A DNA stretch of 64,000 nt from Anadara kagoshimensis (lineage: Eukaryota > Mollusca > Bivalvia > Arcoida > Arcidae), in the NCBI GenBank assembly GCA_021292105.1, contig CM037866.1:4749502-4813501 (forward strand), in the 5' to 3' direction. Under the pieces are notes generated by a model. The model was given only the letters and a program-made list of their open reading frames with translations. It searched no databases and had not been told where the DNA came from. This document shows, piece by piece, positions 54,530 through 64,000 of the stretch; position 1 is the first letter of the stretch, and each line of letters begins with the position of its first letter. Both the position numbers and the translations under genes were made by a program.

Positions 54530-54903
54530 TTGACAAAGAATCAAAATGCCTCTCGGGCAAGAGTTTGATGAACATTGCAAAAATGGTACCGGAAGGACTT
54601 ACACTGGCCGTTCACCTTGACCTTCCAGACAGCACGATAACTGGCCTCGGTTTCGATGCAATATCAAACGGATTGAGCATGACAGATGTGACGTACAAAA
54701 TTTTGTTGTACTGGAAACGGAAGATGAAAGACAAAAACGACGGAGCAATAGATAGATTGACGGATGCTTTAAGAGAAATGGGAAGAAGTGATATCGCAAC
54801 CGTTGTGTACGAAAGACATAAAGCATGTAAAGAGATGACTACTGACGCTCTTGGTGAAGTGTTGACTCAAAGAGGCATGGAGAGTAGTGGCATTCTATCG
54901 TGA
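54530..54903 (+). CDS. Exon f of the ZU5-ZU5-UPA-Death protein: Death domain and stop
   Basis: After 'ttttgttttcag' the exon enters in phase 1 and runs 124 codons to TGA. LMNIAKMVPEGLTLAVHLDL, ITGLGFDAISNGLSMTDVTY, KILLYWKRKMKDKNDGAIDR and LTDALREMGRSDIATVVYER give the six-helix pattern of a Death domain, including the 'iL..W' and 'L...L...gr.diA' signatures. Death domains assemble with other Death domains in apoptotic and innate-immune complexes. The complete order ZU5-ZU5-UPA-Death resembles PIDD without its leucine-rich repeats or ankyrin without its repeats; UNC5 has a single ZU5 and a membrane segment, which is not seen here. Confidence 0.9.
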
Positions 54904-56190
54904 AATTAACTTCTGTTAACTGTTATCTTGGATCTTAATCAGAATTAAAGACTTTGCTTAATGGATTATATTTTGAAGGATAAGACATTAATCGATCATC
55001 CTAATTTATAGACTCTTTGCTGGACATATAGATTGCCTTCACTCCAAGGTATCTTTTTGTCACTTTTTACATCAATCCAATGATGTAGAAACAAGAAAAA
55101 CATGGTGATTTTTAGAATATTTTTCCAATACACGTATCGAGGACAATATTCATTTCAAGTCATTGACAGCATTATAAAGGGCGATAACTTTTAGACATAT
55201 CTAGCGTGGTTTTCCTTTTCAGCCATTGACAGGAATTAAACGAGAATCATTTCACGTATCAAATCATGCTTTCTTTTCAGTCGGTTAAACGGGAAAAGGG
55301 CGAGAACTCTAAGACGTTTTGAGAACACTATTCCATGCAGCCATTCACATGTAAAAATTGAGCTTTTGTCTTATAGATTCATGGACACACACTTTGAAAA
55401 CGATAAACTAGTGTCAACCTGTATTGATAAAAATGATTGAATATTGAAAAAGACCTTTACATCGATTCAGAGACATATTTGTTCTAGCTTTGCAATAATT
55501 GTATAAACAATTGCAAGTTGAAGAAGACGTTTGTAATTAAATTTTACATATTTCCAAAGAAGAACTTTATAACATGTATCCACTATTTCCAGCATGACTT
55601 TCAGCGTGTAACACTTGATAGCTTTTGCATCTAAAAAGCCATGTTTTTGATGATTTCATGTGGGTTTACGAATCACGGCGTTGAAATGCGTGTCAACGAT
55701 TTTCACGAAATTGCGAAATCAAAGATTTTATTAAGTAAAATATTAATATGAAATATAATAATTTGTAAACAGAATAACTCTAGTCATTATATATGTTGTG
55801 AAGGTACCGAATTACAAATTTTAATTTTAATAACATCAAAATTCTTTTAATCTGAACTAAACTGATCAAAATGTATGATTTGTGTGTTAATTTTGTTTAT
55901 TTAATTATTTTATTTAACTAATACAATTATGAGACAAGTTCAAAATAGAAAATTTTGTTAAGCTTGTGGGCACGTGTTGTTCTCTGTACATATTCTTATA
56001 TATGTAACACATTGTAACCAAGAACTTAAATTCCGTCCAGTTGTTAAAACAAATCTCGATGCTGTGAAAAGGGAGATAACTCAATCTGTAATAGGTGCTT
56101 TTTGTATAACGCAGTAATGTAATGGACATGTATGGTGTTATGAAACTGTTATTTATGTTAGATGTTGATATAATAAATATTTATTTAGAA
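54904..56190 (+). other. Probable 3' UTR of the Death-domain gene
   Basis: No exon or transposon end is recognised. An ATTAAA lies about 40 bases after the stop and an AATAAA at 56172-56177, so the UTR could be short or about 1.3 kb. Confidence 0.45.
56172..56177 (+). terminator. Candidate distal poly(A) signal
   Basis: AATAAA followed by a T-rich stretch, about 1.27 kb after the Death-domain stop codon. Use is not proven. Confidence 0.35.
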
Positions 56191-56253
56191 AATCAATAAT
56201 GTTTTAATTATCTTTATGTACTAGTGTGGCGACACCTTTAGGGGTTTCGCGGG

Positions 56254-56854
56254 AAAGAATGGAACAATCTAGAGGATTTCTATTAGTAGAGCTCATCCAC
56301 AGAACTTGCCACTCAAAAATTTAACACAGACCTAATGGATAAGTGCCAAACCTACCAATAATTTGGTATAAAATTGGTTACTTTATTATGGGTACGAATT
56401 CAAAACGGTACGTTAAACGTTGATGATAGGGTCGACTATAAACTCTTATTGTGGATTTTGTGTACAAGATAGATAAAATATAAAAATACCGTTTTTTCCG
56501 CGAAATCTTAATCTATTTTCGGCGCATTGACGACTTTTTCGTACAACGAACGGTTATTGAACAGGAGTCGGTTAAACAGAAAGTTTGTATGAAAAGTCCA
56601 TTTTTTGCATGTTTTACCCCAAAATTAAGTATGATCCATATTTTTCACAAAAATATAACATAGTTAGATAGCTAGATCGCATTAGACTCCATAACATCTG
56701 AAAATTTTGGCAAAATCTATAGTCAAAAAGTTAACTTCCTCAAAGATGCCATAATATGCTGCTAAAAAGGGGAAAGTTGTCGCCTTTATCATTTCACATC
56801 CAGAGGATGTTCCGAATGAATTCGGAACTAATCCTCTAGATTGTTCCATTCTTT
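56254..56854. mobile_element. 601-bp element with perfect 25-bp inverted ends
   Basis: AAAGAATGGAACAATCTAGA (continuing to base 25) at 56254 is matched exactly in reverse complement at 56830-56854. The interior has no open frame. No target duplication is obvious, so the superfamily is unassigned. Confidence 0.8.
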
Positions 56855-56984
56855 ATTTTTATGGTACAGAGTTAATACTCAATACCGAAATTGGATTCGG
56901 AATTTCTAAAATCAATACTATGTGAAACATATCCGTCATTTTATTACATTTCAGATTGTCGATACATGTTCAAAAAGAAAAGTT

Positions 56985-57265
56985 TTAGCAGCAGTTGATT
57001 GATTGAATGGGGCTTCATTTTATTGTAGAGACGTAACCAGCCATAGGTGAAGTTGCGGAATTTTTTCAGGGCAAAGTGCAGTGTTTTTAACGTTCCGCGC
57101 CTGCGCGGTTTTGAGGTCTCTTCCGAAGGACCTCGTTACTGTCATTTCTAAATGAGTGCTTAGCAAAAAAAAAACCAGCCACTTCCTGCTTACAAGTCTT
57201 GCTTAGATACTGAGGTTCAAACCAACAACCTCCAACATGCGAGGCGTGCCCTCTACCAACTGTTC
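56985..57265 (-). mobile_element. SINE-A, reverse orientation, diverged
   Basis: 'attgattgaatggggcttca', 'cgttccgcgcctgcgcgg' and 'tctcttccgaaggacctcgt' match the copy at 1755-2105. The tRNA head is degraded. Confidence 0.7.
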
Positions 57266-57349
57266 TTACGTAATAGTTTTATAATCATGAGTATTGATAA
57301 ATGTTTATCTTTCCTCATGGTTACATTATGTTAAACTTGTGGTATTTTG

Positions 57350-57520
57350 TATAAAACCAGTCCATGTACAAATCGCAATCCCAAAGCAAAGTAAAACTTT
57401 TGAAAACTGGCAAATTACGTTGAACAAGTGAACTTGCATCAGGGAATTAAGTCTACTCCGGAATTGTCTGCAACTCCTGCTTAGCTAGCTACATCCGTCA
57501 CGTGTAATACATGTTAGTAA
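57350..57520 (-). mobile_element. PLE 3' tail, diverged
   Basis: 'ccagtccatgtacaaatcgc', 'aaagtaaaacttttgaaaac' and 'ttagctagctacatccgtca' keep the tail order. Confidence 0.72.
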
Positions 57521-57559
57521 AATGAAAATGCATCTGAAAACACGTATTTGTGCAACCAA

Positions 57560-57720
57560 TTAGTTAAACCTGTCAATAAAAGCCACCCAATGGAAAAAGT
57601 ATAAGTGGCCTTCATAGGCAAGTGGCCTTTATATACAAGTTCAAATTATATGAATAAAGAACAATTGGGATACAATTCTACTGACCTTTACACGCCTTTT
57701 TAGCAGGTTGGAGTATTTAC
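57560..57720. mobile_element. MITE-2 copy, degenerate
   Basis: 'gttaaacctgtcaataaaag', 'gtggcctttatatacaagtt' and 'gaacaattgggatacaattc' match the 15906 copy. Confidence 0.75.
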
Positions 57721-57724
57721 GGCA

Positions 57725-58325
57725 CAATACAAGTAAATGATAAAACACCCCGTCATTTATTTGTAAGCATCTTGCTTCGTCTAAGAGAGACCTTGGTGAA
57801 TAATTTGCATAAATTCACTTACAGATGACAAACTCTTCACCCAGGTTAAAATCTCATTCGTTAATATTCTGGTTTTAAAACAAAAAGTTGGTTTTGTTCT
57901 GACACTCCAGTTCCCTTTACCATTTCAAAATTTACAATGTCGGTATAAGTGTAACATAAAGTTCATAATTACAAATCAAGGAAGTAAAATTTAAAAAAAG
58001 CAAGTATTTTCATTTTTATATTTTTATTGTCAAATATACGAGATTCACATAAACAAAAACATGACTATGTTATGACACAAACACAACTCTACGACTAAAG
58101 CATTATTTATTATATGAAATGTTGTAATGCTGAAATAACTCATAAAAGTACATTAAAGACAAAAATGTCCTAATTAAAAATACAATCATATAACATTCAT
58201 TATGATTTACTTATTTATCTCTGGTTTTTTTAAACGATACCAGACAAATTTATAAGATCTAGAGAAAAATCTTGGGGCCCGTTTAACACCGTAGTTGCTT
58301 AAAAAATGTCGAAATATCATAAAAT
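57725..58325. other. No gene seen
   Basis: AT-rich. A possible SINE-A scrap lies at 57890-57960. Confidence 0.5.
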
Positions 58326-58329
58326 AGTA

Positions 58330-58485
58330 CAAGCAAACATGTTTATAAAAAGGCCTTCCAAGGGAGCCTGTAAAACTGGTCTTTATGGATAGGTTGTCCT
58401 TACATACAGGTAAAATGGGATAAAATTATGCGGATGACCCTTATAATTATAGAGGTGGTCTTAAAGGCATGTTCGACTTTATAGT
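58330..58485. mobile_element. MITE-2 copy, degenerate
   Basis: 'atgtttataaaaaggccttc', 'ctggtctttatggatagg' and 'gaggtggtcttaaaggcatg' follow the MITE-2 order. Confidence 0.65.
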
Positions 58486-58654
58486 TGTTTCATCTTCATT
58501 ACTTGGAATAAAATGGTGGTGAAAATTTTCAAAAGACAAGGTATTGCACATCAATGTCCACTGCAGAAAACAAAATAATGATACATGTCTGGCCATTTTC
58601 ATGGCATGCACATAGATTTTAATCCAACTTCAAATTGCATTAAGACTACATAAT

Positions 58655-58860
58655 AAAATGTTTGAAAACTGGGAAATTAAGTAAAATTGCTTGCTCTTGA
58701 AGGATAAGCACCTCTTGTTGAGCTAACTATACACGCCATATATGAAAAATCAAAATTGAGAGTGAAAGGATCATGGAACTATAGGACGTCAAATATATCC
58801 AGGGTAAATTTGTGGACAGGAAGCATCATACTTATTAACAAATATTGGGATGACAAAAAA
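58655..58860 (-). repeat. PLE 3' end, diverged
   Basis: 'aactgggaaattaagtaaa', 'aggataagcacctcttgttg' and 'aactataggacgtcaaatat' correspond to the tail and the last RT codons. Confidence 0.68.
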
Positions 58861-58950
58861 TTTGCATTTGCTAACATTTTATTTACATATAAATTGTATC
58901 CATAGCAACTACAACATTAAACACACCTCTTACATGGAGATCATAACAAC

Positions 58951-59147
58951 AATTGACGGATCGCCGGATACGCCCACAATGTCCCAACAAAAGGCCCAGT
59001 ATGCTTAAAGATTCAAAACTCAGCCTGAATTGTGATATTTAATGACGTCGTTGACACTTAAACGTCATTAGTTGCCGTGGCGCTGCTTCGGTATCATGAT
59101 GGCGGCCAGTGTTGGAACATAAAAGGTGTGACCGGCGATACGTCAAT
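58951..59147. mobile_element. MITE-3, 197 bp
   Basis: AATTGACGGATCGCCGG at the left is repeated in reverse complement (CCGGCGATACGTCAATT) at the right with one mismatch. A reduced copy is at 7776-7845. Confidence 0.85.
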
Positions 59148-59289
59148 TACGTTTTTGTCCAATATAGAGAATTAAAGAATATGTATGGTTATGAATTTCA
59201 AAATTACATAATAACATTACATAATCACAATATTTATCAAGTTGATCAAGTTTCTAGAGTAAAATATATCATATATAATAAATAGACTA

Positions 59290-59466
59290 CAGTCAAACCT
59301 GTCTATAAAGACCACCCAAAGGAACCAGTAAAAGTGGCCTTAATGGGCAGGTGTCCCTTATATACAGGTTCAAATAACACGAATAAAGAGCAATTGGATG
59401 TTATTTTACTGATCTTTAATAGCAAGTTGTCCTAATATACAGGTGGTCTTTAAGGCAAGCTGGACT
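59290..59466. mobile_element. MITE-2 copy
   Basis: Starts CAGTCAAACCTGTCTATAAA after TA. The right end (GGCAAGCTGGACTAA) is slightly mutated. Confidence 0.85.
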
Positions 59467-59469
59467 AAT

Positions 59470-60200
59470 TAAATTTTTGGGTTAAAAGAATTTCAATTCA
59501 GACACATAAAAGTGTCTAGTATTTAGTTATAATGTTTAGGTATAAAGCATCTTGGGACTTTTAAAGCTTAGAAGAAACGTAAGCATAAGCACGAAATGTC
59601 GGTAACTTTGATTAAAAATTTTAAATTTCAACTTCACAAGATGTGCAAGGCAAACACGATTAAAAATCTTTACCAAAACCCAACATACCATGCAAATAAG
59701 TTCACATCTGGGTATGGCATAAGGTCTTGTAAACTTCGTGCAGACCGTGATCTTGTTTACTAAATATTATGAATGAAGGTCATGAAAAAAGGTCAAGGTT
59801 GCTAATTTGAGCTTAAATACAAAAGGATTTAAAGCAAAATCTGCTAATATAATATTTCTCTGTTGACAAAAATCGCACAATAAAATAGTATATTCAACAA
59901 CAGTTTTTTATTCAATGATTCTTATGTAATGTAATGGAAAATCATTTAAAATTTAATTAATGATAAAAAAGTAAAAGGAAAAATCACAAGATAGTAAAAA
60001 ATAAATAAAAAATTCATTAACTATTTTTGTGAATCTGACTTGGCTTTAAAAGCTATAAAATATGGCATATTACACATTTAATAAAATACAATATGAATTA
60101 AAATCATAACAATATAATTTAATAATAGATTTTACCAAAATGACTTAAAAAGCTAATAAACTAACACCATTATTACAATAACAAAACATATAAACAGCAT
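59470..60200. other. No gene seen
   Basis: AT-rich sequence without exon or repeat ends. Confidence 0.5.
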
Positions 60201-60660
60201 AACACATACAGTTAAACCTGTCTACAAGTATACGTGGGCTAAAACCTTGACAAGAAAATGAAATTTCTTTAAGTAATGAAGCCTTCACTTAAAAACAATG
60301 GACTAACATGGCATGATGTGTTGGGGTGAAATCAACACCAGTATTACAATAACAAACAATATAAACGGCATCAAAAGTACAGTGAAACCTGTCTATAAAG
60401 GCCATCCAAAGGAACCAGCAAAAGTGGTATTTATGGACAGGTGGCCTTTATATACAGGTTCAAATAATATGAATAAAGAACAATTGGGATGAAATTTAAC
60501 TGGTCTTTATAAGAAGGTGGCTGATATATAGAGGTGACATTTAAAGCAGGTTGGACTGTACAGGATATAACCCCAAAAAGAAATGAAATTGCTAAAAATA
60601 CTGAAGACATTCACTTGAAAACATTTGACATGACATGACGTGTTGGGGTTGAATCAAGTT
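60155..60660. repeat. About 185-bp diverged direct duplication carrying MITE-2 ends
   Basis: 'attacaataacaaaacatat' with 'acagttaaacctgtctac' (60165-60225) recurs as 'attacaataacaaacaatat' with 'acagtgaaacctgtctat' (60340-60400). The first MITE-2 is only a stub, and 'tgatgtgttggggtgaaatc' / 'tgacgtgttggggttgaatc' follow both. Confidence 0.7.
60380..60558. mobile_element. MITE-2 copy, 179 bp, TA-flanked
   Basis: CAGTGAAACCTGTCTATAAA to GCAGGTTGGACTG, with TA on both sides; the same length as the copy at 15906. Confidence 0.88.
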
Positions 60661-60664
60661 CCTT

Positions 60665-61680
60665 GGACCATTACAATTCAAAATATTTAATAAAAAACCC
60701 CAATTTTTTTCTAAGACAGTCACTGCACTTTTTTATATAAGGCCAACAACGCACAAATCTCTAGCATGTAAATAAATTATTATAAAATAAAATATTTCAA
60801 AACAAAATATGTAGAACAATTCACAAAAGTTGTAAAAGTTTCAGCAAATTTGAAAACAACTTTCTGCCTATTATGTAGCTTAGGAACTTAAAACTTAAAA
60901 AACTTCATCAAGTTGGAATAATAAAATCTATGCCACCACACATTGACATTGAAGTGGTCAGTTCTGGATAGATGGAGGAAACCAATATATCCAGAAAAAA
61001 CGTCAACTCTCGACTTTACTAAATCAATACCAAACATGGCAGTTCATGTCCAAATCATGATCCAAAAAAGTATGGTAAAGAATTTAACACATGAACCAAG
61101 GAAGTAAGTCCGTGTGGTAAGATAAGTATATTTTTATCCTGCTCAAACTTCCTTTAAAATTAAAAATTAAAATTTTCTGTCAAAGTGATTGAGATGGCCC
61201 AATATTTCATTCTAAAATATCTTATTTTGTCTAAAAAACAAAATATGTAAACGTACTGCTATGAAAGATCATAAATATCTAGTGGTTTTCGCCCTATATT
61301 TCATTTTCTTCAACTGTCCCAAAAGTGTCCGCTTCAATAAAAGTGAAAGTTTTTATTGGAAAGTTGAAACACCATTATTCAACACCAGCATACTAGAACT
61401 GACTACCTCAGTATAAGTCAGTATAAGTGAAAGTCTGGACTGGAAAGGAAAACGTCATTAATTAAATACATTTTAACAGAAGTGACCGTCTCCACATACG
61501 TGAAATAGTCTAGTTCGAGGAGTAAAACAGCATTATTCCAACCTAGCACCCTAACAATTACCACCTAGATACAAGTCAAATAGTCTTGACTGAGAAGTAA
61601 ACATCAATCAAATAACATCTTATTTACATTACGTTAGGACTAGCTGATGCATACACACACAATACAAAAACACATCCAAA
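60665..61680. other. No gene seen; diverged PLE tail and SINE-A-tail scraps
   Basis: 61020-61130 is a PLE-tail relic ('cagttcatgtccaaatcatg'). 61320-61600 has several 'agtataagtgaaagtctgga' phrases akin to SINE-A tails. Confidence 0.5.
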
Positions 61681-61682
61681 TT

Positions 61683-62025
61683 ATAGGCAAATAACATTGA
61701 CCTGTCCGCTTGACCTCCCATTTAAATATTTATTTGGAACGAGTATACAGTCAAACCTGTCTATAAAGGCCATCCAAGGGAACCAGTAAAAGTGACCTTT
61801 ATGGACAGGTGGCCCTTATATAAAGGTGGCCTTTTAATGCAGGTTTGGCTGATTTATAAACAGGGAAAGCACCTGTTTATTTCGTTTACATAATGAGAAA
61901 CACAAAGAACAAATACTGCTCATGTATGAACTGACAATACTATACTTTCTAAGTAATGGGTGGGCCCTCCTATATGAATATTCCTAATGCAAGGTCAAGC
62001 TGACAGGTCAATCTTGTTTGTCTAT
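61683..62025. mobile_element. MITE-4 with a nested MITE-2
   Basis: The left end ATAGGCAAATAACATTGACC and its extension CTGTCCGCTTGACCT are mirrored on the right (AGGTCAAGCTGACAGG, then TCAATCTTGTTTGTCTAT). A 105-bp internally deleted MITE-2 occupies 61748-61852. Confidence 0.82.
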
Positions 62026-62029
62026 TCTA

Positions 62030-62960
62030 TTGCTAGTTATAAACATTGCACATTTAAACATTAACAAATATACAATGTATGTATGTATATATAACAAATT
62101 TTCTATTTTACACATTTTAAATGTACTATATATCTTTGTTAACAGACAATAAAATATTACTACTGGCAAAAACTATCACATTAAAGGGACATAACCCTGA
62201 AGCAAAGAAAACGTAAATCATAATATATGACCAAATTCACTCTTGACAAATAAATGTACAATAGTAACTGATAAAAGAGCAAAATGAATCAAAGTACTGA
62301 AGGTACTGAAGCATCAGCTAAACAGCGCAGTTTGATTAAAAAAATGTGCACTTGAAACTGAGATTTGTTTAATGAATAATGTAATACATATATTTGACCA
62401 ATTTTACTATTGATAAAATGTACAATGGTAACTGATAAAAGAGCAAAATGAAAAATGATACTCTGATTAAATGTTGAATGATCAAGGCAAAACTCTGAAA
62501 CAATAAACATAACAAACAAAACCGATATAACTATGGGGAAATGTAGAATAATGACTGAAGTTTAGATGGGAAATTTGTATTTGATGTCCTAGTCAAGATT
62601 ATCTCGATATCAAGGTGGTCAACCAATCTTTAGTAAGGCAAAAGGGCAAATCTCCGACTCAAATTAATAACAAACATACCGGTCCATGTCCAAATCACAA
62701 GAGTTAAACATGCAAACTTACATAAGGGAAGCAAGAGTATAGCACCTCCCAATTAGCTAGCTAGACCAGCCACATGGGAAATAAATATTGCAGATGAAAG
62801 TTCTATTGTATTGGAAAGGCATAACAATAAAACAATTATGTTGGATTTAAACAAGTATCTCATTGGCTGACATAACTGAACTCAATTCATTATACAAAAT
62901 GTATATGTGAAACAATGATTCTCATAAACCTTTGGTTTCCTTACCTTTCCCTTGGCTGAA
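62030..62960. other. No gene seen; local duplication and a PLE tail
   Basis: 'aactgataaaagagcaaaat' occurs at 62266 and 62430 within a ~165-bp diverged duplication. 62668-62785 is a PLE tail relic ('accggtccatgtccaaatca', 'ccaattagctagctagacca'). Confidence 0.55.
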
Positions 62961-62962
62961 AT

Positions 62963-63187
62963 ATAGTAAAACAAAAATGACCTGTCTGCTTGACCTTTCG
63001 TCTGGAATATTAACGCACAAGCATCATGCATAAACAATGCTTGCTTCCAGATAAACATTTTTGTTCTTTATATATTAATAATTAAAAACAAACATACTAA
63101 TCCAAGTCCGAATCACAATCCAGAAGCTAGTTCGTAATTAATATTTAACTAAAAGGTCAAGCGGGCAGGTCATTGCTGTTTGCCTAT
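62963..63187. mobile_element. MITE-4 with a nested PLE terminus
   Basis: The ends (ATAGTAAAACAAAAATGACC and GGCAGGTCATTGCTGTTTGC) match the copy at 61683. At 63083-63130 the last ~48 bp of the PLE tail interrupts the interior. Confidence 0.78.
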
Positions 63188-63189
63188 AC

Positions 63190-64000
63190 AATGACATTTA
63201 TCTCCTAATAATATACTGATAAAGCCACATCTCAAAGAATGGTAAAACATTTCTATGACATCATAAATATACTTTAGTCTTCAATAATTTATACATGTAT
63301 TTTTATGTACATATAATCAAAACAGTAAAATATGCTTAAACGTGAAATGCATTAATGGTCCATGATTTTATCTAGATTATTTAATTTTCAGAGTTGCAAC
63401 AAAACTCAAAGTTTAAAAAGAACATCAGTTGGTTTGCAATAAAAAAAACTAATAAGTTATAAAACAAATTAAAACTGTAAAAAATTTATCATTCATAAAA
63501 AATGTGAAACCAGTCCACTATTAAATAAGTTCATTATTAAAGCAACCAGCATCATCAGTTAAGTTTCTTTGACAATTAAACTGATACTAAATTCATAATC
63601 CAGTATAAATAATTTCAGAAATCAGATTTACTGTAAAAGGGGGAAATTTTAGTGTGGGTAAGTTTTTCGCTTATTTCAAGTTAAAGAAATGACCTTGAAA
63701 ATAAGTTAACCATACAGGTTAAATTAAAATAATATATTGAATATACACCCACTTATATTGGTTACGCTAAAATTGCACTCACGCGAAATTCCAGATTTCA
63801 GAAATTGCGAAATTTTCATCCTGCGAAAATAACTCCCTTTTCAGTATTCCCCTCAGTTCAATATAAATACATATTCAGGTAAAAATAATTTTTTGGAAAT
63901 CAGATTTACTCCTTTCAGTTCAACATTAATATGTTATACTTTATGGATTTTTAAATGCTTCTCTTTCAAAGCACGGGTTGGAAATGAAATATTACATGTG
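63190..64000. other. No gene seen
   Basis: AT-rich sequence. A near-repeat 'aatcagatttactgtaaaag'/'aatcagatttactcctttca' lies 280 bp apart (63620 and 63900). No exon is recognised. Confidence 0.5.

Overview
The window is AT-rich, intron-rich animal DNA. Two interrupted protein-coding loci sit in a dense mosaic of transposon debris and minisatellites. The mix (a Penelope-like reverse-transcriptase family, tRNA-derived SINEs, TA-flanked MITEs, hammerhead-ribozyme repeats, a metazoan ZU5/Death-domain protein, and an alkyl-sulfatase family expanded in tandem) suggests a lophotrochozoan, most likely a marine bivalve. The species cannot be named from the sequence alone. A 1,000-N assembly gap lies at 13332-14331.

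Layout. 1-1.5 kb: the large terminal exon of an alkyl-sulfatase (metallo-beta-lactamase fold plus C-terminal domains), + strand. 1.5-7.3 kb: SINE debris and several minisatellites, the largest being 17 copies of an 84-bp unit. 7.35-9.66 kb: first three coding exons of a second, secreted alkyl-sulfatase paralogue. Its next intron holds a 46-bp minisatellite, a Penelope-like element with a SINE nested in it, and the gap. A possible short terminal exon lies at 16.7 kb. 17-38.9 kb: no gene recognised; GA microsatellites, MITEs, SINEs, local tandem duplications, and at 34.67-35.43 kb a tandem 339-bp repeat carrying three hammerhead ribozymes (retrozyme-like). 38.98-54.90 kb: a six-exon gene whose splice phases all agree and which encodes a 683-residue ZU5-ZU5-UPA-Death protein; its introns hold Penelope-like copies, a solo hammerhead repeat and a 187-bp satellite. 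54.9-64 kb: probable 3' UTR, then MITEs and diverged retroelement ends with no gene seen.

The two alkyl-sulfatase loci share strand and splice phase, which indicates tandem duplication: the locus at 7.35 kb supplies the N-terminal half and the locus at 0.3 kb shows the C-terminal half. The Death-domain gene is unrelated to them and probably acts in intracellular signalling. Most of the remaining DNA falls into a few repeat families named here: PLE (Penelope-like element and its ~200-bp 3' tail), SINE-A, SINE-B and SINE-C (tRNA-derived), MITE-1 (ends CAGTACAGACCTGTCGAAAG), MITE-2 (ends CAGTCAAACCTGTCTATAAA), MITE-3 and MITE-4.

The most notable observation is the hammerhead-ribozyme repeat: two full 339-bp monomers plus a partial one, inserted in a MITE, with a diverged solo copy 10 kb away. 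Its self-complementary stem III is the kind that works as a dimer. All work was by eye; no database search or folding was run.
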